A stretch of DNA of 51,545 bases from JAQGJA01 sp965651535. GTDB lineage: Bacteria > Pseudomonadota > Alphaproteobacteria > Micavibrionales > SZUA-601. The stretch covers positions 1 through 51,545 of the forward strand of contig CBFGSX010000001.1 in NCBI GenBank assembly GCA_965651535.1. The letters run 5' to 3'. A model generated the notes under the pieces. The model searched no databases. It had not been told where the DNA came from and saw only the letters and a program-made list of their open reading frames with translations. This document shows positions 7,246 to 16,226 of this stretch, piece by piece; within the stretch, counting starts at the first letter, position 1, and every line of letters starts with the position of its first letter. The position numbers were made by a program, and so were the translations under genes.

Positions 7246-9072
7246 ATGAATACCCTGTTGAACGGCCTTGCCGTCATTGATTCCTTTGCAAAATCCGCGG
7301 GCCTCGGCCCCGGCGTCTACCGCATGCTGAACGCGGCGGGGGAATATCTTTATATCGGCAAGGCGCGGCAGCTGGAAAAGCGAATCGCCTCCTATACGCA
7401 GTTCGACAAATTGCCCGTGCGGCTCCAGCGCATGGTGGCGGAAACGGTCGCCATGGAGGCGACGCATACGCGCACCGAAGCCGAAGCCTTGATGCTCGAA
7501 GCGAACATGATCCGCAAGCATCTGCCGCGTTACAACGTGCTTTTGCGCGACGACAAATCCGTGCCCTATATCCATCTTTCGACGGATCACGATTTTCCAA
7601 AGGTCTCGGCGCATCGCGGCGCGAAAACCGACAAGGGCGAATATTACGGCCCCTTTGCCAGCGCCGGGCCCGTCTGGGAAACCATCGAAACCTTGCAGCG
7701 CGTGTTTTTGCTGCGGAATTGTTCCGATCACGATTTCGCTACGCGCAAGCGCCCGTGCCTGCAATACCACATCAAGCGCTGCACGGCGCCGTGCGTCGGC
7801 AAGGTGACGCAGGACGCATACGCCGAACAGGTCAAAGGCGCGCGCGCTTTCCTCGACGGGAAATCCGCCGATCTGCAAAAGCAATTCGCCGCAAAAATGC
7901 AACAAGCCGCCGACAAGAACGAATTCGAAATGGCGGCCCTTTACCGCGACCGCCTCAAGGCGCTGGCGGCGGTGCAATCGAAGCAGGATATCAATGTCGA
8001 AAGCTTGATCGAGGATGTCGATGTCATCGGCGCGTATCTGGATGGCGGGCAGGCTTGCATCGAGGTGTTCTTTTTCCGCGGCGGGCGCAATTACGGCAAC
8101 AAGGCCTATTTCCCGCGCCACGCGGCGGATGTCGCGCTTGATGAAATCCTGTCCGCTTTTATCGGCCAGTTTTACCAGTCGCGTCCCGCCGCGCCCGAGA
8201 TTCTCATCAGCCATGAAATTCCCGAGCGCGACATTCTGGCCGAAGCCTTGACGGCGGAAAACGACCGCGCGGTGAAAATTCATGTGCCCCAGCGCGGCGA
8301 CAAAAAACGCCTGATCGATTTCGCGGTGGAAAACGCCAAACGCGCCCATGCGCGCAACATGGAAGAGGGCGCCAAACACCGCGAGGCCTTGGAAAAACTG
8401 GCGGCTTTGGGCGGATGGGAAAACGCGCTCGAACGCGTCGAGGTCTACGACAACTCGCATCTAAGCGGGACAAACGCGCTGGGGGTGATGATCGTCGTCG
8501 GCCCCGAGGGCTTCGAGAAAAAACACTACCGCAAATTCAATATCCGCGACGCGCGCGGCGACGACGACACGGCGATGATGCGCGAAGTGCTGACGCGGCG
8601 GTTATCGGTTGAGGGCGAGGCGCGATTTCCCGACCTGATCCTCCTCGACGGCGGCAAGGGGCAGCTGAACGCTGCGAAAAAAACGCTGGCCGAATTGAAC
8701 TTGGATTTGCCGCTGCTGGCGATTTCCAAAGGGCCGGATCGCCATGCGGGGCGCGAGTGGCTGCATTTTCCTGACGGACGCGAAATACAACTCGAAAAAG
8801 CCGACCCTCTCCTTTATTTCCTGCAACGCATCCGCGACGAGGCGCATCGCTTCGCCATCACGGGCCAGCGCGCGCGGCGCAGCAAATCGCTGGTGAAATC
8901 CAGTCTCGATTCCGTGCTCGGCATTGGCGGCAAGCGCAAAAAAGCGCTGCTGCTGCATTTCGGCTCGGCCAAAGCGGTCGAACGCGCGGGCGTCGAAGAT
9001 TTGATGAAGGTGGACGGCATCTCGCGCAAAACGGCGGAGACGATTTATCACCACTTCCACGACGGGAATTAG
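7246..9072 (+). CDS. uvrC: UvrABC excinuclease subunit C
   Basis: Makes the dual incisions in nucleotide excision repair after UvrA/UvrB damage recognition. The 608-residue product has the N-terminal GIY-YIG nuclease (GVY at 23-25, YIG at 36-38), a Cys cluster (CLQYHIKRCTAPCVG), a UVR domain (LQKQFAAKMQQAADKNEFEM) that binds UvrB, the RNase H-like C-terminal nuclease (VYDNSHLSGT, LLDGGKGQL) and terminal helix-hairpin-helix motifs (VLGIGGKRKKALLLHFGS, LMKVDGISRKTAETI). Length is normal. ATG 7246 is preferred over an in-frame GTG at 7219. It ends four bases into the convergent gene that follows. Confidence 0.97.
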   Translation: MNTLLNGLAVIDSFAKSAGLGPGVYRMLNAAGEYLYIGKARQLEKRIASYTQFDKLPVRLQRMVAETVAMEATHTRTEAEALMLEANMIRKHLPRYNVLLRDDKSVPYIHLSTDHDFPKVSAHRGAKTDKGEYYGPFASAGPVWETIETLQRVFLLRNCSDHDFATRKRPCLQYHIKRCTAPCVGKVTQDAYAEQVKGARAFLDGKSADLQKQFAAKMQQAADKNEFEMAALYRDRLKALAAVQSKQDINVESLIEDVDVIGAYLDGGQACIEVFFFRGGRNYGNKAYFPRHAADVALDEILSAFIGQFYQSRPAAPEILISHEIPERDILAEALTAENDRAVKIHVPQRGDKKRLIDFAVENAKRAHARNMEEGAKHREALEKLAALGGWENALERVEVYDNSHLSGTNALGVMIVVGPEGFEKKHYRKFNIRDARGDDDTAMMREVLTRRLSVEGEARFPDLILLDGGKGQLNAAKKTLAELNLDLPLLAISKGPDRHAGREWLHFPDGREIQLEKADPLLYFLQRIRDEAHRFAITGQRARRSKSLVKSSLDSVLGIGGKRKKALLLHFGSAKAVERAGVEDLMKVDGISRKTAETIYHHFHDGN

Positions 9073-9572
9073 TTCATCTGCGTGTTGCTCAGACCGGGTG
9101 TGTGCGCCATCGGCTTGAATTTCGGCAACTCCATATTCTGGCGCATTTGTTCCAGACGGTTGGTCGGCATGGTCATGGCGTTGGCATTGCCGATGGGCTG
9201 GAATCCCAAACGCCCCAGCTCGGGAGTGTTTTCCTCGATGTAAAGCGGCAATCCCGCCTCGACTTCCCGCGAGGTCTTGCAGAATTTTTTGAACAGCAAT
9301 TCTTTGATCCCGGGCGTCGTCGCAAAGAAATCCTCAATCCGCACAAAGCCTTCCGCGCCGTCTTTTTCAACGCTGTGGCGGATATAGCCGACCGGATCAC
9401 CTGTTTCGACGGCAACCAGCACATTTTGGGGGGTGTCGTGCAGGGTATTTTCCAGCGCGACCAGCCGGTCGCCATAAGTCCCTTTGGGCCAGTCGGACAA
9501 ATCGGCCAAAGCCGTGACATCCGACAGGACGGCGCCGCGAAACTTGATCGGGTTCGGGTTGTGGGTGGACAT
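9069..9572 (-). CDS. Putative GNAT-like N-acetyltransferase
   Basis: The 167-residue product has a layout suggesting the GNAT fold: an N-terminal helix region (AVLSDVTALADLSDWP), strands around NVLVAVETGDPVGYIRHSVE and VRIEDFFATTPGIKELLFKK, then LPLYIEENTPELGRLGFQPI near residue 120, which looks like the usual GNAT C-terminal 'neighbour-grows' strand. I do not see a clean Q/RxxGxG/A acetyl-CoA loop, so the assignment is weak and the substrate unknown. The gene is convergent with uvrC with a four-base overlap of the 3' ends. The C-terminal 25 residues are Pro/Met-rich and probably disordered. Confidence 0.5.
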   Translation of the reverse strand: MSTHNPNPIKFRGAVLSDVTALADLSDWPKGTYGDRLVALENTLHDTPQNVLVAVETGDPVGYIRHSVEKDGAEGFVRIEDFFATTPGIKELLFKKFCKTSREVEAGLPLYIEENTPELGRLGFQPIGNANAMTMPTNRLEQMRQNMELPKFKPMAHTPGLSNTQMN

Positions 9573-9656
9573 GCCCCCAGTATCGTCCAGCAGAGGTAAA
9601 TAATTCCATAATGCAAAAGTGGCGGGTAAAGGGGGTGCTTAAATGCTCACACTTCT

Positions 9657-9716
9657 GGGGCCTTCGGACTTGATCCGAAGGCCCATGGATCCTCGGGTCA
9701 AGCCCGAGGAACCCGG
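9657..9716. repeat. Two REP-like palindromes in tandem
   Basis: GGCCTTCGGACTTGATCCGA(AGGCCC) followed directly by CCTCGGGTCAAGCCCGAGGA. Same family as 7151-7180. They lie 45 bases upstream of queA. Confidence 0.75.
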
Positions 9717-9760
9717 AATAGGGGCAAGACCTTTTATTCGTATCATGCTATCAAAACCCC

Positions 9761-10825
9761 ATGAATTTACACGATCTGACCACCTATGACTACGAATTGC
9801 CGCCCGAGCTGATTGCGGCCTATCCGGTCAGCCCCCGCGATGCGGCGAAGCTTCTCGTCTGGCCGCAAAATGAAGAAAGAATCTTCCGCGATCTGGTGGA
9901 CTATTTCGACAAAGGGGATGTGCTGGTGGTGAATGCCAGCAAGGTTCTGCCCGCGCGTCTTTTCGGTGTGCGTCCTAAAAGAGATACCAATACTCCTGAT
10001 GTCAACATCGAATTGTTGCTGCACACGCCGCGCGGGGATTTTTCCGAATGGGCCGTTTTCGCCAAGCCTGCAAAACGTCTCAAAGAAGGCGACGAGATTA
10101 TTTTTGCGGATGATTTCAAATGCCGTGTGACGGGCCGCGAGGCCGATCAGGTCATCGTGAAATTCCCTTATGACGGCGCGACGACGCAGGCGAAACTCGA
10201 GGCGCACGGCCATGTGCCGCTGCCGCCTTATATCGAGCGTCCCGACGAAGCGATGGACAAAACCGAATACCAGACGGTCTATGCCGATCAATCCGGGTCG
10301 ATCGCGGCACCGACAGCGGGATTGCATTTCACCGAGGAACTGATCCAAAAGCTGAAAGACAAAGGTGTCGCAATTGTCGAGGTTACGCTCCATGTCGGGG
10401 CCGGGACGTTTCTGCCCGTTACGGTCGATGACATCCGTCAGCACAGGATGCATTCGGAATGGGGACAGGTAACGCAAGAGGCGGCGGACACGATCAACGC
10501 AGCAAAAACACGCGGCAACACGATCACCACCGTTGGCACCACGGCAACAAGGCTTGTCGAGAGTGCGGCGCGCAAGACCGGCAAGGTCGAGCCATGGGAA
10601 GGCAAGACGGATATCTTTATCACGCCGGGCTTTGATTTCCGCGTGGCCGACCGGATCGTGACCAATTTTCACATGCCGAAATCCACTTTGCTGATGCTGG
10701 TCTCGGCTTTTCTGGGCGGGGTGGACAGCGCCATGGCGCTTTACCGTCTGGCCATTGAAAAACGCTATCGTTTTTACTCTTACGGCGATGCGTGTTTATT
10801 GACTCGGGGCGGCTCTACCCCCTAA
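9761..10825 (+). CDS. queA: S-adenosylmethionine:tRNA ribosyltransferase-isomerase QueA
   Basis: Transfers and isomerises the ribosyl part of AdoMet onto preQ1-modified tRNA to form epoxyqueuosine, the penultimate step of queuosine synthesis. The 354-residue product has family signatures YELPPELIAAYP, VVNASKVLPARLFG, HVPLPPYI, YQTVYADQSGSIAAPTAGLH and the C-terminal TNFHMPKSTLLMLVSAFLGG and RFYSYGDACLL. Length matches the family. Starts at ATG 9761 and is followed by an imperfect palindrome and then glyS. No tgt or queG is in the window. Confidence 0.97.
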   Translation: MNLHDLTTYDYELPPELIAAYPVSPRDAAKLLVWPQNEERIFRDLVDYFDKGDVLVVNASKVLPARLFGVRPKRDTNTPDVNIELLLHTPRGDFSEWAVFAKPAKRLKEGDEIIFADDFKCRVTGREADQVIVKFPYDGATTQAKLEAHGHVPLPPYIERPDEAMDKTEYQTVYADQSGSIAAPTAGLHFTEELIQKLKDKGVAIVEVTLHVGAGTFLPVTVDDIRQHRMHSEWGQVTQEAADTINAAKTRGNTITTVGTTATRLVESAARKTGKVEPWEGKTDIFITPGFDFRVADRIVTNFHMPKSTLLMLVSAFLGGVDSAMALYRLAIEKRYRFYSYGDACLLTRGGSTP

Positions 10826-10827
10826 TC

Positions 10828-10905
10828 TGTCATTCCGACCCGCAAGGGGAGGAATCTCCCGCAGAATAAAAAAGATTCCTCGCATAGGCTCGGAATAACA
10901 AAACA
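10828..10905. repeat. Imperfect palindrome (TCATTCCGACC type)
   Basis: TCTGTCATTCCGACCCGCAA at the left and GATTCCTCGC...CTCGGAATAACA at the right pair over about 20 bases. It fills the queA-glyS gap. Confidence 0.6.
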
Positions 10906-10914
10906 GGATAAACC

Positions 10915-12510
10915 ATGACCGTCGATCTCAAGGAACTTATGGCGCTGTGCAAGCGCCGCGGCTTCGTCTTCCAGGCCTCGGAAATCTATGGCGGGATTAA
11001 CGGGTTTTGGGATTACGGCCCGCTCGGCGTGGAGTTGAAGAACAACATCCGCGATGCATGGTGGCGCGCCATGGTGACCTGCCCGCCGATCGGCCCCGAC
11101 GGCCAGCCGGTCGAGATTGTCGGCCTTGATACCTCGATCATCCAGCATCCGAAAAGCTGGGAGGCCTCGGGCCATGTCGGCGGATTTTCCGATCCGATGC
11201 GCAAATGCAAATCCTGCGGCCATTTCATCCGCGAAGATCACCTTTGGGACATCCTGACGACCGAGAGCGAGTGGGTTGCCTCCCTGTTACAGGAGTTTAC
11301 GCCCGGCACGGGCGGGATTGATACGGAACGCCTGATGAAATGGGCGAAGACGAAAGGCAAGAAACTGGCGCCCAATCTGGCACTGGTGAAAAATCCCGAG
11401 GTGACGCTGTCCTTCCTGGCGACGCGCGTAAACGCTCAGCCGGACGCGCCGCCGGACATTGTGGAAATCCTCCGTCATCTGGCAACGGAACAATTGAATG
11501 TCACCGGATTGCAAGAGCCTTGCCCGCGCTGCGGCGGAAATCTGGGGGAATCGACGAATGTTTCGCTGATGTTCGAATCTTATACGGGTATTGAAAAATC
11601 ATCGGCCAGCAAAGTTTATCTGCGCCCCGAGACTTGCGGCCCGATCTTTTTGAATTTCAACAACGTCGTCGACACGGCGCGGGTGAAGATGCCTTTCGGC
11701 ATCGCGCAGATCGGCAAAACCTTTCGCAACGAGGTCACGCCGCGCAATTTCATCTTCCGCTCGCGCGAATTTGAACAGATGGAATTGGAATGGTTCTGTC
11801 ATCCGTCGGAATCGATGAAATGGTTCGAATTCTGGCTGGAACAGCGCAAGGCCTGGTGGAAATCCATCGGCATCGACTCATCGAAATTCTATTACAACGA
11901 AATCGACAAAACCGATCTGGCGCATTATTCCCAGCGCACCGTCGACATCGAATACGAATTTCCCTTCACCTCGCCGGGCCATGGCGAGCTCGAGGGTGTG
12001 GCGCATCGCGGCGATTTCGACCTCACGCAACATGAAAAATTCTCGGGACAAAAAATGTCTTATCGCGATCCGGTGACGAACGACGTGTTCCACCCGCATG
12101 TGATCGAACCGTCCACGGGCCTGACGCGCGCATTCCTGACGGTCATGTGCGACGCCTATACGGTTGACGCGAACCGCCCGTCGGGATTGTTTTTGAAATT
12201 CCACCCGTCCATCGCGCCGAAGAAAGCCGCCATTTTGCCGCTGACGGCCAAGGGCGCGCACCCCGAGATTGCGACCAAGCTCTATCTGGAGCTGCGCCAA
12301 CATTACAACGTCGATCTCGATATCAAACAAAATATCGGCAAGCGCTATGCGCGTCAGGACGAGATTGGCACGCCGTTCTGTTTCACCATCGACGATACGA
12401 CGGAAACGGACGGCACGGTTACCGTGCGCGACCGCGACACGACGCAGCAGGAACGCATCAAGCTGTCGGATGTCAAAGCGTTTCTGGATAAGAAGATTAG
12501 GAATATATAA
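10915..12510 (+). CDS. glyS: Glycyl-tRNA synthetase, single-chain (alpha2) type
   Basis: Class II synthetase that charges tRNA-Gly. The 531-residue single polypeptide matches the alpha2 (eukaryote/archaea/Gram-positive) type and not the GlyQ-GlyS alpha2beta2 pair. Features are the N-terminal FQASEIYGGINGFWDYGPLG, zinc ligands CKSCGHF and CPRCGG, motif 2 around GKTFRNEVTPRNFIFRSREF with QMELEWFC, motif 3 around GLTRAFLTVM, and a C-terminal anticodon-binding domain (APKKAAILPL...KRYARQDEIGTPFCFTID). The insertion between the Cys pairs is about 130 residues. Most alphaproteobacteria carry the two-subunit form, so this one may reflect lineage-specific replacement. Confidence 0.95.
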   Translation: MTVDLKELMALCKRRGFVFQASEIYGGINGFWDYGPLGVELKNNIRDAWWRAMVTCPPIGPDGQPVEIVGLDTSIIQHPKSWEASGHVGGFSDPMRKCKSCGHFIREDHLWDILTTESEWVASLLQEFTPGTGGIDTERLMKWAKTKGKKLAPNLALVKNPEVTLSFLATRVNAQPDAPPDIVEILRHLATEQLNVTGLQEPCPRCGGNLGESTNVSLMFESYTGIEKSSASKVYLRPETCGPIFLNFNNVVDTARVKMPFGIAQIGKTFRNEVTPRNFIFRSREFEQMELEWFCHPSESMKWFEFWLEQRKAWWKSIGIDSSKFYYNEIDKTDLAHYSQRTVDIEYEFPFTSPGHGELEGVAHRGDFDLTQHEKFSGQKMSYRDPVTNDVFHPHVIEPSTGLTRAFLTVMCDAYTVDANRPSGLFLKFHPSIAPKKAAILPLTAKGAHPEIATKLYLELRQHYNVDLDIKQNIGKRYARQDEIGTPFCFTIDDTTETDGTVTVRDRDTTQQERIKLSDVKAFLDKKIRNI

Positions 12511-12527
12511 CCCAGTTATAGCCCTAG

Positions 12528-12551
12528 GGCTTGTCCCGGGGGCCCATTCTT
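12528..12551. repeat. REP-like palindrome upstream of GIY-YIG gene
   Basis: GGGCTTGTCCCGGGGGCCCA matches one arm of the CTTCGGGCTTGTCCCGAAG family. It ends just before the GIY-YIG ribosome-binding site. Confidence 0.6.
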
Positions 12552-12560
12552 CGAGGATGT

Positions 12561-12854
12561 GTGAGCGATCGCATTGCCGCCGTTTATATTGTCACCAACA
12601 AGAAAAATGGAACGCTATATATCGGTTCGACAAATGATCTGTATCGCCGCGCGACGGAACACAAGCAGAGCTTGATAAAAGGATTTTCCAAGCAATATGG
12701 TTTAACAAAGCTGGTTTACGCCGAGCCGTGCCCGGATGTCACGACGGCTTTGCTGGCCGAAAGGCGCTATAAAAAATATAAGCGTCAATGGAAGATAAAT
12801 CTGATTGAAAAGATGAATCCAAACTGGGATGATCTGTCGGAAAAACCCTGGTAA
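12561..12854 (+). CDS. Single-domain GIY-YIG nuclease family protein
   Basis: The 97-residue product is little more than a GIY-YIG domain: AVYIVTNKKNGTLYIGSTND holds the VYI/YIG signature at about residues 9 and 22, with an Arg in the following helix (LYRRATEHKQ) and a conserved Glu in LLAERRYKKYKRQWKINLIE. The preferred start is GTG 12561, preceded by GAGGA; the longer frame from 12531 only translates the repeat. REP-like palindromes lie on both sides (12528-12551 and 12856-12923). Such small proteins are of unknown function, and DNA cleavage is presumed from the fold. It is 35 percent or more similar by eye to the protein at 32534-32827. Confidence 0.85.
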   Translation: MSDRIAAVYIVTNKKNGTLYIGSTNDLYRRATEHKQSLIKGFSKQYGLTKLVYAEPCPDVTTALLAERRYKKYKRQWKINLIEKMNPNWDDLSEKPW

Positions 12855-12855
12855 T

Positions 12856-12923
12856 GGGTCCCCGGAACAAGTCCGAAGACCACTGCTTTTTTAATGGCCT
12901 TCGGGCTTGTCCCGGAGGCCCAT
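12856..12923. repeat. Pair of REP-like palindromes downstream of GIY-YIG gene
   Basis: GGGTCCCCGGAACAAGTCCG(AAGACC) and GGCCTTCGGGCTTGTCCCGG(AGGCCCAT), separated by a T-run, in inverted relation. They end just before the gabD ribosome-binding site. Confidence 0.7.
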
Positions 12924-12940
12924 ACAACAAGAGGATATAC

Positions 12941-14350
12941 ATGGCACTCACGTTACCGCAGGAAATGCTGATCGACGGGCAGTGGCTGAATGCCGCCGAC
13001 GGGAAAACGATGACCGTCAAAAATCCCGCCAATGACGACGAAATCGGCACGATCCCGCGCGCCTCGGGCAAAGAGGTCGCCGCCGCCATCGAGGCCGCGC
13101 ATGAGGCCTTCCCGAAATGGGCCGATCTGACCGCCTATGAGCGCAGCAAAATTTTGCGCAAATGGTGGGAATTGATTCTGGTGAACAAGGAAAACCTTGC
13201 CCAGATCATGACGCTGGAAAGCGGCAAGCCCGTGCCTGAATCGCGCGCCGAGATCGATTACGCCGCCAGCTTCGTCGAGTTTTTCGCCGAAGAAATCAAG
13301 CGTCCGATGGGCGAGATTATCCCCGCCGCCGTCGCCAACCGTTCCATCCGCACGATTTTACAGCCCGTCGGCGTATGCGGCATGATTACACCGTGGAATT
13401 TCCCAAGCTCGATGGTGACGCGCAAGGCTGCCGCCGCTTTTGCCGCCGGCTGCACCGTTGTCTTGAAGCCCGATCACCGCACGCCGTATTCGGCCACGGC
13501 TTTGGGCGTTCTGGCGCAACAGGCGGGCATGCCGCCGGGTGTCTTTAATATCGTCACGGGGGATGCGGCGGAAATCGGGAAAATTTTCTGCGCCCATCCG
13601 AAAATCGCCAAAATCGGTTTCACCGGCTCGACGCGCGTCGGCAAGATTTTGATGGAACAATCGGCCCCGTTCTTGAAAAAACTCTCGCTGGAACTGGGCG
13701 GCAACGCGCCGTTTATCGTCTGCGACGATGCCGACCTTGATATCGCCGTCGAACAGGCGGTGATCGGCAAGTTTCGCAATGCGGGCCAGTCCTGCGTTTC
13801 GCCCAGTCGTTTTTTCGTCGCGAAAAACCATTACGATGTGTTCCTCAAGGCGCTGGAACCAAAAGTTGCGGCGCTGAAAACCGGCACGGATATCGGGCCA
13901 TTGATCGACACCGCCGCCGTCGCCAAAGTCGATGAACTGGTCCAAGGCTCAATCAAAAAAGGCGCACGCCTCATTATTGGTGGCACATCGAATAAAAATT
14001 TTTACAGTCCAACGCTTCTGGCCGATGTTCCCGCCGATTCACCGATCGAACAAAATGAAATTTTCGGCCCCGTCATGGCGGTGTCGCCCTTCGATAGCGA
14101 CGAACAGGCTTTGCAGCGCGCCAATGCGGTGGATGTGGGCCTTGCGGCCTATGTGTTCACGACCTCGCTTAAACGCGAAAAATTCTTCACCGAAAAACTG
14201 CAATTCGGCATGGTCGGGGTGAATACCGGCATGATGTCCTTTGCAGGAAGCCCTTTCGGCGGCGTCAAAGAATCCGGTTTCGGCCGCGAAGGCGCGCGTC
14301 AAGGTCTCGAGGCCTATCTCGAGACGAAGGCAATCACGGTGCAGAATTAG
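12941..14350 (+). CDS. gabD: NAD(P)-dependent succinate-semialdehyde dehydrogenase
   Basis: Oxidises succinate semialdehyde to succinate in GABA degradation. Closely related aldehyde dehydrogenases (for example glutarate semialdehyde) cannot be excluded. The 469-residue ALDH has the motifs ITPWNFPSSMVTRKAAAAFA, VLKPDHRTPYSA (Asp-His where PAEQ or PSEx is usual), GFTGSTRVGK, the Glu motif LELGGNAPFIV, the catalytic Cys in NAGQSCVSPSR, EIFGPVMAV and SPFGGVKESGFGREGA. ATG 12941 follows GAGGA; the longer frame from 12854 translates a repeat. A lone gene with no gabT beside it. Confidence 0.88.
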   Translation: MALTLPQEMLIDGQWLNAADGKTMTVKNPANDDEIGTIPRASGKEVAAAIEAAHEAFPKWADLTAYERSKILRKWWELILVNKENLAQIMTLESGKPVPESRAEIDYAASFVEFFAEEIKRPMGEIIPAAVANRSIRTILQPVGVCGMITPWNFPSSMVTRKAAAAFAAGCTVVLKPDHRTPYSATALGVLAQQAGMPPGVFNIVTGDAAEIGKIFCAHPKIAKIGFTGSTRVGKILMEQSAPFLKKLSLELGGNAPFIVCDDADLDIAVEQAVIGKFRNAGQSCVSPSRFFVAKNHYDVFLKALEPKVAALKTGTDIGPLIDTAAVAKVDELVQGSIKKGARLIIGGTSNKNFYSPTLLADVPADSPIEQNEIFGPVMAVSPFDSDEQALQRANAVDVGLAAYVFTTSLKREKFFTEKLQFGMVGVNTGMMSFAGSPFGGVKESGFGREGARQGLEAYLETKAITVQN

Positions 14351-14359
14351 TTTTTACTT

Positions 14360-14385
14360 GCGCGACCGCTTCGCTACTTGAGCGC
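14360..14385. repeat. 26-nt hairpin module, copy 1 (after mrdA)
   Basis: GCGC (14360-14363) pairs with GCGC (14382-14385) around a loop containing CGCTTCGCTACTTGA. It overlaps the mrdA stop codon and has a T-rich flank at 14351-14355. It aligns with two copies in the prophage (44973-44998, 46415-46440). No T-run follows on the minus strand, so it is not a classic terminator. Confidence 0.45.
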
Positions 14386-16226
14386 TACCCGTGCTGCTTT
14401 TCCGGCTGGCGGCGCTGGGTTTCCAGCAGAATATCGCGCGCGATTGGCGCGGCGGCGGTCGATCCGGACTTGCCGTGTTCGACGACGACGGCGCAGGCAT
14501 AGCGCGGGCGCTCCAGCGGCGCATAGCCGACGAACAGCGCATGGTGCTGTTCTTCCCATTTCAGGTCTTCGACCTTGAAGCCGCGGCGGCGTTCCTCCAT
14601 GGAAATGCGGCGCACCTGCGAGGTTCCGGTCTTGCCGCCGAAATCATAACCTTCCTGTTTGATGCGCGCGCCGCGCGCCGTGCCGGTGGGGCCCATGACG
14701 ACGGCGTCCATGCCGGCCTTGATCAACGCCAGATGTTCGGATTTCACATCCATCGGGGTGAGGATTTTTTTCTTGCGGATTTTCTTGTCTCCGATGCGGT
14801 CGGCCAGATAGGGCGTGACGGGAATGCCGCCATTGACCAGACGCGCGGTCATGACCGCCAGCTGCAAAGGCGTGGCCAGCGTGAATCCCTGTCCGATGGC
14901 GTTGACCAGCGATTCCCCCTTGTGCCATTGCTCCTTGCGGTTGAGCAATTTCCACGCCTGGCTGGGGATCAATCCGCCGCGCTCGCCGGGAATGTCGAGG
15001 CCCAGTTTTTCTCCAAGGCCGAATTTTCGCGCGGTCTGGGCGATGCGGTCGATGCCGACATCCAAGGCAAGCTGATAGAAAAACACATCGCAGCTTTGAG
15101 CCAGCGCCTCGTGTAGATTGACGTTCCCATGACCGCCGCGTTTCCAGCAATGGAAGCGATGCGACCCGAGGCTCATATGGCCGGGGCAATAAACGGTGCG
15201 GTGCTGGTTGAGCTTGCCCGCCTCCAGCGCGGCCAGCGCCGTCATCATCGTGAAGGTCGAGCCGGGCGGATATTGCCCCGCAATGATTTTATTCGTCAGC
15301 GGCGCGGCGCTGTCCTCGAGCAACTCGCGCCACAATACGGACGGGATGCCTTGGGAAAACACGTTCGGATCGTAACCCGGATGCGAGCACAAGGCATAGA
15401 TTGCGCCCGTATAGACATCCAGGATGACAGCAGAGGCCGAGCGTTCCTGCGCCAGGCGCGTCTGGGTAAAAAGCTGTAATTCCGCGTCAAGCGTCAGATG
15501 CAGCCCGTTTCCCGGCACGCCCGGATCGTGGCGCAGCACGCGCACGGTGCGGCCCGTGGCGTTGACCTCGCGCTCGGCGCGCCCGGCCACGCCGCGCAAG
15601 CCGGAATCGTATTGCTGTTCAAGGCCCAGCTTGCCGATCTGGAATCCCGGCACCGTCATCAGCGGGTCGGGATCGGCGGCGACTTCTTTTTCGTTGGGAA
15701 TGCCGACATAGCCGATCACGTGCGCGGTTGCGTCGCGCAGCGGATAGGAACGCATCTTGCCTTCTTCGATGAAGACGCCGGGAAGGTGCGGCAGCGACAC
15801 CTCGATGGCGGCCATCTGCTCCCAGGTAAGGTTCCCTTGGATCAGCACGGGCAGGAACTTGTGCTGGCGCTTGAGGTCGCGCAAAATGCGCTTGCGCCGC
15901 TCGGGCGAAAGCGGCACGACGCGGTCGATCTTCTGCAGCGTCTCCATGACGTCCGGCGTGCGCTCCTCGATCATCAACAGGCGGAAATCCTGTATGTTGA
16001 CGGCCAGCGGCACATCGAAGCGATCAAAGACGACGCCGCGCTCGGGAACGACCAGCGACATATTGATACGATTTTTTTCGGCCAGCGTGACGTATTTCTC
16101 GCGTTCCAGAACCTGGAGCTGGAACATCCGCCCGGCGATGATGCCCGCCAGCCCCAGCTTGACGCCGCCGACGACCAGCGCGCGGCGCGTGAAGACCCGT
16201 TCCTGTTCGCGCTCGAATTTGCTCAC
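14385..16226 (-). CDS. mrdA: Penicillin-binding protein 2 (elongasome transpeptidase), SxxK motif altered
   Basis: Class B PBP that cross-links peptidoglycan with RodA during cell elongation. The 613-residue product has an N-terminal membrane anchor (FTRRALVVGGVKLGLAGIIA), pedestal motifs (VPERGVVFDRFDVPLAVN), the transpeptidase SxN-type motif QSCDVFFYQLALDVG and KTGT in FGGKTGTSQV. The active-site motif reads PPGSTFTMM: Ser323 is present but residue 326, normally Lys (SxxK), is Thr, encoded by ACG (plus-strand 15249-15251). Everything around it is well conserved. GTG 16226 overlaps the mreD stop, indicating coupling; longer upstream frames run antisense-free through mreD and are not real. 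rodA, usually next, is absent here. Confidence 0.95.
   Translation of the reverse strand: MSKFEREQERVFTRRALVVGGVKLGLAGIIAGRMFQLQVLEREKYVTLAEKNRINMSLVVPERGVVFDRFDVPLAVNIQDFRLLMIEERTPDVMETLQKIDRVVPLSPERRKRILRDLKRQHKFLPVLIQGNLTWEQMAAIEVSLPHLPGVFIEEGKMRSYPLRDATAHVIGYVGIPNEKEVAADPDPLMTVPGFQIGKLGLEQQYDSGLRGVAGRAEREVNATGRTVRVLRHDPGVPGNGLHLTLDAELQLFTQTRLAQERSASAVILDVYTGAIYALCSHPGYDPNVFSQGIPSVLWRELLEDSAAPLTNKIIAGQYPPGSTFTMMTALAALEAGKLNQHRTVYCPGHMSLGSHRFHCWKRGGHGNVNLHEALAQSCDVFFYQLALDVGIDRIAQTARKFGLGEKLGLDIPGERGGLIPSQAWKLLNRKEQWHKGESLVNAIGQGFTLATPLQLAVMTARLVNGGIPVTPYLADRIGDKKIRKKKILTPMDVKSEHLALIKAGMDAVVMGPTGTARGARIKQEGYDFGGKTGTSQVRRISMEERRRGFKVEDLKWEEQHHALFVGYAPLERPRYACAVVVEHGKSGSTAAAPIARDILLETQRRQPEKQHG

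Noticed and set aside
7162..8460. 432-aa frame antisense to uvrC
   Set aside because: Shadow frame; uvrC motifs on the plus strand are complete.
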